From the NCBI GenBank assembly GCA_019745155.1, contig JAIETM010000017.1, positions 1 to 64,000 on the forward strand: a stretch of 64,000 bases of DNA, read 5' to 3'. Shown here in pieces: positions 53,993-62,866 of this stretch. The translations under genes were made by a program, and so were the position numbers. The notes under the pieces were generated by a model, which did not search any database, had not been told where the DNA came from, and was given only the letters and a program-made list of their open reading frames with translations. Source of the stretch: Chitinophagaceae bacterium. GTDB lineage: Bacteria > Bacteroidota > Bacteroidia > Chitinophagales > Chitinophagaceae. Position 1 is the stretch's first letter, and the number at the start of each line of letters is the position of its first letter.

Positions 53993-54259
53993 ATGGCACA
54001 CAAAAAAGGTGAAGGTAGTGTAAAGAACGGTCGCGACTCTCAAAGCAAGCGTCTCGGTGTTAAGATATATGGTGGTCAGCCTGCAGCTGCAGGTAATGTA
54101 CTCGTTCGTCAGCGTGGTACACAGTATCATCCTGGTAAGAACGTAGGTGTGGGCAGAGACTTTACACTGTTCGCATTAGCAGACGGTGTTGTTGAATTCC
54201 GCAAGGGTCGCAACGACAAAACGACCGTTTCTGTTCAGCCCGTAGAAGCAACAGCTTAA
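53993..54259 (+). CDS. rpmA: Ribosomal protein L27
   Basis: 88 residues beginning [20 protein letters not shown], whose N-terminal tail reaches the peptidyl-transferase centre. [22 protein letters not shown] and [17 protein letters not shown] are typical. No N-terminal cleavage extension of the Firmicutes type. In operon with rplU, 37 bases apart. Confidence 0.97.
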   Translation: MAHKKGEGSVKNGRDSQSKRLGVKIYGGQPAAAGNVLVRQRGTQYHPGKNVGVGRDFTLFALADGVVEFRKGRNDKTTVSVQPVEATA

Positions 54260-54330
54260 AATTTTTTTTTGCGGATTGAAAAATGTTTTTATTTTTAATG
54301 CGTATTTACTAACCATTAAATCTAAAAAAC

Positions 54331-54522
54331 ATGGCAACAGCAAAAAAAGCTGCTAAGAAAGCTGCTCCTAAGAAGGCTGCTAAGAAAGCCGCTCCTAAGA
54401 AAGCTGCTAAGAAAGCCGCTCCTAAGAAAGCTGCTAAGAAAGCCGCTCCTAAGAAGGCTGCTAAGAAAGCTGCTCCTAAGAAGGCTGCTAAGAAAGCCGC
54501 TAAGAAAGCTGCTAAGAAGTAA
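54331..54522 (+). CDS. Lys/Ala/Pro tandem-repeat basic protein (histone H1-like)
   Basis: 63 residues made almost only of Ala, Lys and Pro. After MATAKKAAKK it consists of five copies of a nine-residue unit AAPKKAAKK (a 27-base DNA repeat with silent changes), then KKAAKK ends. Similar lysine-rich tails occur in histone H1-like and AlgP-like DNA-binding proteins, so binding of DNA or RNA is a fair guess. Ends in its own terminator. The repeat makes length change by slippage likely. Confidence 0.8.
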   Translation: MATAKKAAKKAAPKKAAKKAAPKKAAKKAAPKKAAKKAAPKKAAKKAAPKKAAKKAAKKAAKK

Positions 54523-54547
54523 TTCTTCTAAACAGTCGAATAATTTG

Positions 54548-54576
54548 AAGTCCTGGATAATATCCGGGACTTTTTC
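54548..54576 (+). terminator. Terminator after the repeat-protein gene
   Basis: Stem AAGTCCTGGAT (54548-54558) with ATCCGGGACTT (54562-54572), one G-T pair, then T-run. 26 bases after the stop codon. Confidence 0.78.
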
Positions 54577-54611
54577 TTTTATTACCTCTCGCCCACATTT
54601 CATTGATCGGT

Positions 54612-54619
54612 TACATTTG
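54612..54619 (+). promoter_or_regulatory. Promoter -7 box (TACATTTG) close to the PolX-like start
   Basis: TACATTTG fits TAnnTTTG, with only 4 bases between it and the ATG at 54624. Transcription starting 5-7 bases downstream would begin at or inside the start codon, so the mRNA would be leaderless. Confidence 0.45.
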
Positions 54620-54623
54620 CGCT

Positions 54624-56300
54624 ATGGATAATTACGCCATTGCCGATCAGTTTTCACTCTTGTCCAAACTCATGGACATCCATGGAGACAATTCCTTCCG
54701 TGCCAAATCATACGCCTCAGCAGCTTATACCATAGAGAAATTACCTGCGCCATTGAGTAGTCTGCCACCAGCGCAAATTGCCTCCATCAAGGGTATTGGA
54801 GATGCAACTGCCAGTAAGATTCTGGAAATTCTTCAGACGGGCCGTATGCAAACGCTTGAAACCTATCTGGCAAAGACGCCAGCGGGGATTTTGGAAATGA
54901 TGCAGATCAAAGGACTAGGCCCTAAGAAAATTGCTACGATCTGGAAAGAGATGGAGCTGGAATCACTGGGTGAATTGCTCTATGCCTGTAATGAAAACAG
55001 GTTGATGCTATACAAAGGCTTTGGTGAAAAGACGCAGCAAAATATCAAGGAAGCCATTGAATTCTATATGGGCACCCAGGGCAGTTATTTGTATCAACAG
55101 GTGGAGGCTTATGCTCATGGCATGACTGAACAACTGCAAAAACAATTCAGTACAGATCAATTTGCGATAACCGGTGCCTACCGTAGGCAACTGGAGGTGA
55201 TTGATCAAATCGATTGGTTGACTACCACTCCACTGCATTCAATTGAAGCATTTTATACCGGTATTGAATACAGCGTTATAGAAAAAAGTACAACGCAAAT
55301 TATCGTTAAGGGACCAGAGAATATCCGATTGTGTTTTTATCACGCTTCAGTAGATGATTGGGCGAAACAACTCTTCATAACCACAGCGTCACCTGAGTTT
55401 CTAGATGGTTGGAACAAAACTTTTCCGGCTTGGACAGATAGTAACTATGCAGATGAAGCTGCTATCTTTGATGCAGTCTCCATCAGCCATATCGAGCCTG
55501 CATTGAGAGAAACAGAAGCTGTTATTGATCGTGCAAAAGCGGGCAAGCTTCCTCAACTTATTCAACCGAATGATATTCGAGGCATTGTACACAGTCATAG
55601 CAAATGGAGTGATGGCGTACACAGCATCAAGGAAATGGCTGATGCAGCTGTAGCCGCAGGCTTGGAGTATTTAGTCATCAGCGACCACAGTAAAACAGCT
55701 GCCTATGCCAATGGCTTGCAAATTGAACGCGTATTGGCACAACACGAAGAGATTGAACACCTCAACAAACAATACACCGGTTTCCGCATTTTCAAAAGTA
55801 TTGAGAGTGATATTCTTGGTGATGGAAGTTTGGATTACCCTACAGAAATCTTAGCACAGTTCGATTTGGTAATCGCTTCAGTACATAGTAATCTGAAAAT
55901 GGCAGAAGAAAAAGCCATGCAACGTTTATTGGCTGCAATTGAAAACCCCTACACGAATATTCTTGGGCACATGACAGGCCGACTGCTTTTAAGTAGGAAT
56001 GGCTACCCATTAGATCATTACAAGATCATTGATGCTTGTGCTGCTAATCAGGTGGTGATTGAATTAAATGCGCACCCGAGAAGATTGGATATCGACTGGC
56101 GATGGATTGATTATGCTTTATCGAAAAATGTATTGATCTCCATTGATCCTGATGCACACGCCATTGAAGGCTATGCGGACTGCAAGTATGGTGTGCTGGT
56201 TGCACAGAAAGCGGGCTTAGGCAAGGAGCAAAACCTAAGTAGCTTTACTTTAGATGCTTTTACGGCATTTATCGCAAAGCAAAATCAAAAGCGCCCTTAG
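54624..56300 (+). CDS. PolX-like protein: helix-hairpin-helix plus PHP nuclease, degraded polymerase site
   Basis: 558 residues from the ATG at 54624. N-terminal helical 8-kDa-like and helix-hairpin-helix region (IKGIGDATASKILEIL, IKGLGPKKIATIW), a middle region equivalent to the polymerase palm, and a C-terminal PHP domain (about 320-555). In active PolX the palm has GSFRRG-x-GDIDxL; here it is GAYRRQLEVIDQIDWL, so the first catalytic Asp is Gln. PHP metal ligands look complete: VHSHSKWSDG, ISDHSKT, ASVHSN, GHMTGR and DPDAH. Most likely a 3'-5' exonuclease or AP-site nuclease in repair that no longer polymerises. Ends 4 bases into the convergent kinase gene. Confidence 0.88.
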   Translation: MDNYAIADQFSLLSKLMDIHGDNSFRAKSYASAAYTIEKLPAPLSSLPPAQIASIKGIGDATASKILEILQTGRMQTLETYLAKTPAGILEMMQIKGLGPKKIATIWKEMELESLGELLYACNENRLMLYKGFGEKTQQNIKEAIEFYMGTQGSYLYQQVEAYAHGMTEQLQKQFSTDQFAITGAYRRQLEVIDQIDWLTTTPLHSIEAFYTGIEYSVIEKSTTQIIVKGPENIRLCFYHASVDDWAKQLFITTASPEFLDGWNKTFPAWTDSNYADEAAIFDAVSISHIEPALRETEAVIDRAKAGKLPQLIQPNDIRGIVHSHSKWSDGVHSIKEMADAAVAAGLEYLVISDHSKTAAYANGLQIERVLAQHEEIEHLNKQYTGFRIFKSIESDILGDGSLDYPTEILAQFDLVIASVHSNLKMAEEKAMQRLLAAIENPYTNILGHMTGRLLLSRNGYPLDHYKIIDACAANQVVIELNAHPRRLDIDWRWIDYALSKNVLISIDPDAHAIEGYADCKYGVLVAQKAGLGKEQNLSSFTLDAFTAFIAKQNQKRP

Positions 56301-59300
56301 ACATTGGCCACAGGCAATTGCAATTGGAATACAGAACCTGTATCATCTGAATGTCGCAACAGAATGGTACCACCAGCTTGTTCAGCAATACCGCGACAAA
56401 TAGCCAAGCCTAAGCCAGTACCGGAAGTTTTGGTGGTGAAGTTGGGCGTAAAAATTCGCTGACGCAGTGATTCAGGTATACCACCACAATTATCTGCGAT
56501 GATGATAAGCACCCAGCCACCCTCTCGTTGAATAGTAATATCAATCTTCACGGTATCCTGCTGCTCGCCTGCTTCAACAACGTTTTGCAGTAAATTGGTC
56601 AATAAGCGATTTAACTGCAGCTTATCAATCATTACTTGCAAACCAGCTTCAACTACATGTAAATGAATGTCCAGTTTCTGGTTGGTACGATACAATTGTA
56701 CACTCGCTTCGATGGCTGCATCAACAGTCACCAATTCAGGACTTGAATTACCAATATTGGCAAACTGAGAGAAATCGCCCGCAATTCTGGACAACTGATC
56801 TATCTGGTCCACCAAAGTCTGTGTTACGCGATTACTCAATTCCTGCACATTAGGCGCATTGCTATCAATTGACTGCTTCAGGTATTGAATACTCAGTTTC
56901 ATGGGCGTAAGGGGGTTCTTAATCTCGTGTGCCACCTGTCTGGCCATCTCCCGCCATGCACCTTCTCGTTCATTTCTGGCTAAGGCCGTTGCACTCTCCT
57001 CTAACTTACCTAACATCCTATTGTACTCATTCACTAATAAACCAATCTCATCTTGCCTGTTCCATAAAATCGCTTCATTGTCTTTACCTAAGGCAATGGC
57101 ACGCATTTTATTTGCGATAAACTGAAAAGATGCGGTAATACGATTGGTGAGAAAGAAAGCCAAAGAACCTGCAATCAGGAATATGAAAGCATTCAAGTTG
57201 ATTAATGTAGCGAGAAACCCAGAGATCTCTTGATTCAACTCTGACTGCGAATTAAAGTATGGGATATTCAAATAAGCATAAGGCTTACCCGATGCATCAT
57301 TGACTGGTACATAGATACTCAAATACTTAAAATTTCCTACCTGCTCTTCCTGCACAAACCTGATTTGTTTCATGTTATGCAATTGCAGATAAGCTTTAGG
57401 ATCCATTTTCTCATTCAACAGGTGCTTATTGTATACATAAGGTTGCGTGGATACTTTTAAGCTACCCGTAGTGTCAAAGAAGTTGACCTCTACATTATGG
57501 ATATCAGAGATTTCGGCGATGGTTTTTTCCAAGGCCACATTAAAACCCTGATCATTTAAGGTAATAACATCATCAAACTGCAACTCTGCTTCTACCTTAT
57601 TGGCTATTTGATTAGACATCACCTGAATGGCTCTCGACAAGCGTTCCTGATTGCCTTGATTGAAGCGAATGATGAAAAAAGAAATTGTGACAATACCAAT
57701 AATGATAAATGAAAATATACTTAGAAAAATAATCGTTGTGTGTACCTGTGTACGAATGGTTAATTGATTGATTAATTCTCTAGGCTTGATATTCAAGCGC
57801 TTTTGTAATAAAAAGCTACCCGCCCTAAATAAGAACATGATCAATAAGAAAGAACAAAAGATGTAAGCAATCAATGTAAAGAACTCTATCAGCCAATCAC
57901 GTTTCTTGACTATCACTACCTGCTTTTGGTTTCCGGCGTTATACCATAATTCATTATAATTTCCATTCACCTCTTCCTTATACTCGTAATAAGCAGCTGG
58001 CTTGGTTGATATTTCTGAAGGAAACGCATAGTCGCCAAAATGATTCAATAGTCTGCCATTGCTATATACGGCATAAGCATCACTGGTGTTTAGATCAGCT
58101 GCCAGATTCTGCGCCTGAGTAAATAATTCAGGATACAAAGCTTCACTCTTGTACCGCTTAGGATTCACTAATACAAATAAATACCCTTGTTCCGATGCAC
58201 CCTGTAATGCAGGGATGGTTTGCGCATAAATAAAGTGCTGTCGGTTATCTTTTGTAAAAACATATAAATCATCTATATCCGTCTTTCTAGCCTGATTAAT
58301 GAGCATACTTTTCAGCTCACCATAAGAAGTAGAATCATCGTTAAATAATGGTCTGTATAATGAGTCATAGACATAAATTCTGGAATCATACTTATTCAAG
58401 TAGCCAGAAAAATTTTCTGCAGTTAAGCTATCTTTTAAATACCGGCTCGAATATTCTGTAGTAAATCTGTAAAACTGTTGACTCAGGAATTTTGAATCAA
58501 AATTTGCTGCAGCCAGACTCAGTAAATGCTCTCCTGACGGATCTGATTGTATAGACAATCGATAAGCATTTTGCTTACGCTGCGCGAACTCTACTGCCCT
58601 GTTTTGATACATGACAATACCTGCAACAGATGCAGCAAATATCAATACACGTAAGATGAAATTAGGCGATTTAGGCAAGGTTGTATATAAATCTTGTCTG
58701 TATGCATAAAACATACCGATATACCCTATCATCCAAAGGGTAATCAGCATATCAATAACCAGCTGCTGACGAAAAAAACTAATCCACAATAAACCGGTGA
58801 TGGCCACCACCAAACTAGCTTTAGGAAAAGCTATTTGCGTTTCTATAGCTGGTCTGAGTAATATTTTTGAGAGTCGAGAAAACGCTAGCACCAAAAAGCA
58901 AAGAATCAAGAAACCAATTAGCGTGTATTGATCAAGACTAAAGAAATTGTCTACATCAAATGAAATCTTAGAATCAATTACCAGGCTATTGATCACCCTT
59001 GTAATGCTGAATGCGGCCAGTGTTAACAAGACCAAACTTGCAATCGGAAAAATAGTACGATATCTACCAAACTGCCAATCCTTATTAAAAAAGCCGGTGC
59101 GATAAAACCCGATGACCCAATACATCAAGATGGCATTGATTAACAAATCACCTAATGATGGATGGATGATACTTGACGCGTAAATGGAAGGATCAAAAAG
59201 CGGAACCCTATTCAGGCTGAAGAATATATTATTTCTAGGATAAAGCAACCACCTGAATAATAAGGCAGCAATTGCTAATACCAGAAAGCCCCTTTGGAAA

Positions 59301-60037
59301 CTCACTTCTTTAACGATATCAGTAGCAATCAGGTTAATGCTAATGAGTAATAAGACCAAGGCCAGTGTGCGCAGCAAAAGGGTTACATTATCGTAGGGCA
59401 CGATGGCCTGTCTTTCTTTTTGCTGAACATGATAAACAATATTGCCAGCCTTACTCTTTACAGGCAATCCGTTTGCAGATAAAGACACATCAAATAGTCC
59501 TTCTAAATCAGGCAATCCATCAAAACCTGCTCTTAGATATTTGTTCTCAATAAAATAATCCCAACGCACCGGCAGTACACCGATAATCACCAGATTTTGC
59601 TCACCAATTTTTCTTTGTTCTCGCCTAATAATAAAACTTCCGTTCTGGTGTGTGGTAAAAAAAAGACCATTGCGGTGGGCAATCTCTTCGTAATTAATGT
59701 AAAAGCGACTGTTGTTCCAGAAAACCAAGCGAGCACCTGTTCCTTGCTGTGGCAACTCGTAGATAAACAATCCATAGGACTGCTTCAATAAAGCCTGCTT
59801 AGCTGCAATATCTGGCGTATTCGAAATAAGTGCTTTTAGCTCTTGTTCATTGCCTAGATGCTGATCCATGAAGGCCTCAAAAGCATGCAACTTTTTCTGG
59901 AGCTTGTCCTGAACCCTGTTTTCAGCCGTATTATAGTTCCAATAGTTAACTGCAAGAAATGAAATCGTATACAACCATGCCGCTGCAATCAGCAGATAAG
60001 CATGTTGATACAATGATTTGCGGATAACTGTTATCAA
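56297..60037 (-). CDS. Very large NtrY-like membrane sensor histidine kinase
   Basis: 1246 residues, beginning with TTG at 60037 that overlaps the mazG stop (TTGA). No in-frame ATG precedes Met57, and a later start would lose the first membrane segment. Layout: membrane helix 12-30, extracytoplasmic domain to about 215, a block of 7 or so membrane helices (220-470), a second extracytoplasmic domain, more membrane helices near 730 and 780, a third sensor domain, a membrane helix near 945, HAMP, HisKA with MARQVAHEIKNPLTPMKLS (His about 1036) and an ATPase domain (NLLQNVVEAGE, ADNCGGIP, GTGLGLAICRGI). No response regulator is adjacent. Confidence 0.9.
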   Translation of the reverse strand: MITVIRKSLYQHAYLLIAAAWLYTISFLAVNYWNYNTAENRVQDKLQKKLHAFEAFMDQHLGNEQELKALISNTPDIAAKQALLKQSYGLFIYELPQQGTGARLVFWNNSRFYINYEEIAHRNGLFFTTHQNGSFIIRREQRKIGEQNLVIIGVLPVRWDYFIENKYLRAGFDGLPDLEGLFDVSLSANGLPVKSKAGNIVYHVQQKERQAIVPYDNVTLLLRTLALVLLLISINLIATDIVKEVSFQRGFLVLAIAALLFRWLLYPRNNIFFSLNRVPLFDPSIYASSIIHPSLGDLLINAILMYWVIGFYRTGFFNKDWQFGRYRTIFPIASLVLLTLAAFSITRVINSLVIDSKISFDVDNFFSLDQYTLIGFLILCFLVLAFSRLSKILLRPAIETQIAFPKASLVVAITGLLWISFFRQQLVIDMLITLWMIGYIGMFYAYRQDLYTTLPKSPNFILRVLIFAASVAGIVMYQNRAVEFAQRKQNAYRLSIQSDPSGEHLLSLAAANFDSKFLSQQFYRFTTEYSSRYLKDSLTAENFSGYLNKYDSRIYVYDSLYRPLFNDDSTSYGELKSMLINQARKTDIDDLYVFTKDNRQHFIYAQTIPALQGASEQGYLFVLVNPKRYKSEALYPELFTQAQNLAADLNTSDAYAVYSNGRLLNHFGDYAFPSEISTKPAAYYEYKEEVNGNYNELWYNAGNQKQVVIVKKRDWLIEFFTLIAYIFCSFLLIMFLFRAGSFLLQKRLNIKPRELINQLTIRTQVHTTIIFLSIFSFIIIGIVTISFFIIRFNQGNQERLSRAIQVMSNQIANKVEAELQFDDVITLNDQGFNVALEKTIAEISDIHNVEVNFFDTTGSLKVSTQPYVYNKHLLNEKMDPKAYLQLHNMKQIRFVQEEQVGNFKYLSIYVPVNDASGKPYAYLNIPYFNSQSELNQEISGFLATLINLNAFIFLIAGSLAFFLTNRITASFQFIANKMRAIALGKDNEAILWNRQDEIGLLVNEYNRMLGKLEESATALARNEREGAWREMARQVAHEIKNPLTPMKLSIQYLKQSIDSNAPNVQELSNRVTQTLVDQIDQLSRIAGDFSQFANIGNSSPELVTVDAAIEASVQLYRTNQKLDIHLHVVEAGLQVMIDKLQLNRLLTNLLQNVVEAGEQQDTVKIDITIQREGGWVLIIIADNCGGIPESLRQRIFTPNFTTKTSGTGLGLAICRGIAEQAGGTILLRHSDDTGSVFQLQLPVANV

Positions 60038-60801
60038 ACGATTTCTTTTTTAACCTCATTCCAGATGGCATCCATTTCAGCCAATGACATATCAGCCAAT
60101 GACTGACCCTTATGCTTTGCCTGCTGCTCCATCTTTCGGAATCTTGCCATGAATTTTTGATTGGTACGCTCTAGCGCACCTTCGGCATCTACCTGCAAAA
60201 ACCGTGCATAATTGATCAAACTAAACAAAACATCGCCAAATTCTGCTTCAATTCGTGCAGCATCCCCCTTTACCACCTCGTCTTTCAATTCCTGCATTTC
60301 CTCTTCTACCTTATGCCAAACATCTTCTTTCTTTTCCCATTCAAAACCCACTTGTTTGGCCTTCTCTTGAATTCGGGTAGCTTTCACCATGGCTGGAAGC
60401 GAAACCGGTACACCACTCAACACTGAATCCTTACCTTCTTTCATCTTGATCTTTTCCCAATTACGCTTCACATCCTCCTCATCGTTCACCTTTACATCTC
60501 CATAAATATGTGGGTGACGAACTATGAGTTTTTGTGCAATACCCTCCAACACTTCCTGTAAGGTAAACTGTGCCTGCTCCTTGCCAATCCGCGAATAAAA
60601 CAGCACATGCAACATCAGATCGCCCAACTCTTCGCGAATATGCTGCCAGTTTTCCGCAGTAATGGCATCAGCCAACTCATAGGTTTCTTCTATGGTCATT
60701 GGTCTTAATGTATGAATGGTCTGCTTTTTATCCCATGGACATTGTTCACGCAATTCGTCCATAATCTTTACCAGTTTCAGAAACGCTTGTTCTACAGACA
60801 T
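60034..60801 (-). CDS. mazG: Nucleoside triphosphate pyrophosphohydrolase MazG
   Basis: 255 residues with two MazG domains. Hydrolyses NTPs to NMP and pyrophosphate and so cleans the nucleotide pool. First domain: CPWDKKQTIHTLRPMTIEETYELADAI and EELGDLMLHVLFYSRIG, with the metal-binding Glu/Asp set. Second domain: EEEMQELKDEV and EAEFGDVLFSLINYARFL. Overlaps the downstream kinase by 4 bases and starts 4 bases after the DUF3667 gene. Confidence 0.96.
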   Translation of the reverse strand: MSVEQAFLKLVKIMDELREQCPWDKKQTIHTLRPMTIEETYELADAITAENWQHIREELGDLMLHVLFYSRIGKEQAQFTLQEVLEGIAQKLIVRHPHIYGDVKVNDEEDVKRNWEKIKMKEGKDSVLSGVPVSLPAMVKATRIQEKAKQVGFEWEKKEDVWHKVEEEMQELKDEVVKGDAARIEAEFGDVLFSLINYARFLQVDAEGALERTNQKFMARFRKMEQQAKHKGQSLADMSLAEMDAIWNEVKKEIV

Positions 60802-60805
60802 AATA

Positions 60806-61933
60806 TTAAATTGATAATAGAGAGTTCACAACCATGAACATAGATAGGAATGAAAAAATGATTAACAAACAAAAATTTAAAAAGGCATACTTCACTATTG
60901 TCTTAGATCTTGACTGACCATAGAAATTGCGCATGGACTTATAGAGGTAAAAGAAAATCAACAAGACCTGTATAAAGAACAGCCAGTTAAAAATCCTCCA
61001 TCCTGATAGCTCTGCAAGCGTACTAAAGGTGAGTAATACTAGTAAATTGATATACTGCGCCACATATAGGTGTAAAGTAAAAATGAGGTGATCTACAAAG
61101 AAGAGCTGCCTATTTCTAACATATAACATGAAAAGAATGAACGCAAAAAAGGGCAGACTAATCATCATCATACCCGGTAAAGAGTGAATAGATTTATCGA
61201 TCACCTTCTCCCACATTTCTAAGCGTCTGCCTTGATATTTTTCATTCATAGCAGCAGCTTTTCTGCGAATAAATTTTCTAACAAAACCGTCTTGAGCTGA
61301 CTTTGGCAAGCTTTTCTGCACAGAATCATAGTAGGGAACACTTTCTGGAATGTCATCAGTTGTTCTTAACTTAGGCACATTTCGGTTCAGGGTATCCCTA
61401 CTTATTTTCTTATTTGAATTGATCGTGTCATCCTGAATAAATCCAGCCTCATTCAACTCCCGTAAGCTAGAATCCGCCACATTAATAATACGTTTCAGAG
61501 AATCAATCTTTGCAGGATTTTTTTCTTTCAATAGTGCTACTTCCGCTGCCTTAACGGCCAACTCTTTCTGGCGACCTTTTTCGAACTCGTCGGTGACGCC
61601 CTTGGTAAAAAAATTAAAGATGATCAGAAAGAAAATAGCTGAAGTAAAAATGTACATCCTTATCGGATTCAGGTAAGCAAGTCTTCTACCCCGCATATAT
61701 TCTTTGGTCAGAAATCCGGGCTTGAATAGCAGGTATTTTACAGACTCAAAGAATTTTCCATCAAAATGAAAAAGATCGAAAACGAAATGCTGTATTAAGG
61801 CACCGAAGGATTCATGCGGTTCTGTATTTTCCTGTCCGCATACATGACAATATCTGCCTTGCACCTGAGCTCCGCAGTTGAGGCAATCCTTTTCCGTTCT
61901 TTCCTTAAGATGTGACACCTGTGAATATTTCAC
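60806..61933 (-). CDS. DUF3667 membrane protein with zinc ribbon
   Basis: 375 residues, GTG start at 61933. An N-terminal zinc ribbon (Cys17, Cys20, Cys29, Cys32 in DCLNCGAQVQGRYCHVCGQ) precedes the DUF3667 motif (FDGKFFESVKYLLFKPGFLTKEYMRGRRLAYLNPIRMY), a membrane segment, a long charged coiled region (about 115-225) and four more membrane helices. DUF3667 proteins are widespread in Bacteroidota and of unknown function. First gene of a run with mazG and the kinase. Confidence 0.9.
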   Translation of the reverse strand: MKYSQVSHLKERTEKDCLNCGAQVQGRYCHVCGQENTEPHESFGALIQHFVFDLFHFDGKFFESVKYLLFKPGFLTKEYMRGRRLAYLNPIRMYIFTSAIFFLIIFNFFTKGVTDEFEKGRQKELAVKAAEVALLKEKNPAKIDSLKRIINVADSSLRELNEAGFIQDDTINSNKKISRDTLNRNVPKLRTTDDIPESVPYYDSVQKSLPKSAQDGFVRKFIRRKAAAMNEKYQGRRLEMWEKVIDKSIHSLPGMMMISLPFFAFILFMLYVRNRQLFFVDHLIFTLHLYVAQYINLLVLLTFSTLAELSGWRIFNWLFFIQVLLIFFYLYKSMRNFYGQSRSKTIVKYAFLNFCLLIIFSFLSMFMVVNSLLSI

Positions 61934-62005
61934 TAAAAATAATGAACAATCTGCTTGCAGCAGGGCTTCTTATGAACAGCCTGCATTTTGTTCAAAATAA
62001 TGACC

Positions 62006-62013
62006 TTACTTTG
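62006..62013 (+). promoter_or_regulatory. Possible -7 box (TTACTTTG) for the YD-repeat-like gene
   Basis: TTACTTTG, identical to the kynU box, ends 16 bases before the ATG at 62030. Confidence 0.4.
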
Positions 62014-62029
62014 GTACAAACAGGGTATT

Positions 62030-62866
62030 ATGCGTTTGTTTATAGGGTTATGCTTGCTCTTATCTTGCTCAAGCATACAGGCACAGTATTACTACAACGA
62101 CATTCTGGCTACCGCTCAGGCAGGCAAGCGATTCATGACGCTAAGAAAGAACCAGGTGATAAAGATTAGTGCCAAAAGTCTGGATGGCAATAATGAACCT
62201 ACAGAAGGATTTTTACTAGAAGAAGAGCTCGCTGAAGATGGCAGGACCTTGATTACCAAGACTGCTACCACTGACGGCCGCGCAACCTTAACCAAAACCA
62301 CTTTCTTTAATAACAGAATTAGAAGAAACGAAACTGCCTATCCAGGCATGGAGGTAAGAACAGATTATCAATACGATGAGAAAAACAGGCTTATCCGTAT
62401 TAATTCCAGCACAAACGACACATCGCTTAATAAGGGCGCTGCAGAATCGCATTTCTGGATCTATGATGCAACAGGCTTACCTGCGCAAATGCTGAATATT
62501 AGAAATGGTGCAGATACAACTACCATAGACATCATCAAAGATTCAAGCGGACAGGTTGTTGAGGAAAGATGGAAGCGTAAGAATAGGGTAATTGAAACCT
62601 ATTACTATTATTACGATAATAAAAATCAGCTAACCGATATCGTTCGTTTTGACCAGCGTTCCAGTAAGTTATTACCTGATTTATTATTTGATTTTGACGA
62701 TAAGGGTCAGTTGGCGACATTAACACAAAGAATGGGCAATGGCCCCGGTTATTTGGTATGGAAATACCAATATCTACCTAATGGACTAAAAGAAAAAGAG
62801 TTTTGTTTCGACAAACAGAAGCAACTCGTTGCCACGATCAACTATGTCTATAAAATGGAGAAATAA
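62030..62866 (+). CDS. Secreted YD-repeat-like protein
   Basis: 278 residues from the ATG at 62030, with a signal peptide ending in SSIQAQ. Several segments follow the tyrosine-aspartate pattern of RHS/YD repeats: YQYDEKNRLIRINS, WIYDATGLPAQ, YYYYDNKNQLTDIVRFD and FDFDDKGQLATLTQ, though spacing is loose. Such strands build beta shells or extended carbohydrate-contacting sheets. No toxin or cargo domain is present. Stop codon abuts that of convergent thrC. Confidence 0.72.
   Translation: MRLFIGLCLLLSCSSIQAQYYYNDILATAQAGKRFMTLRKNQVIKISAKSLDGNNEPTEGFLLEEELAEDGRTLITKTATTDGRATLTKTTFFNNRIRRNETAYPGMEVRTDYQYDEKNRLIRINSSTNDTSLNKGAAESHFWIYDATGLPAQMLNIRNGADTTTIDIIKDSSGQVVEERWKRKNRVIETYYYYYDNKNQLTDIVRFDQRSSKLLPDLLFDFDDKGQLATLTQRMGNGPGYLVWKYQYLPNGLKEKEFCFDKQKQLVATINYVYKMEK

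Noticed and set aside
54331-54522. The 27-base repeat as a CRISPR array
   Set aside because: The units are contiguous and in one reading frame with no spacers. No CRISPR array or cas gene was seen in the window.
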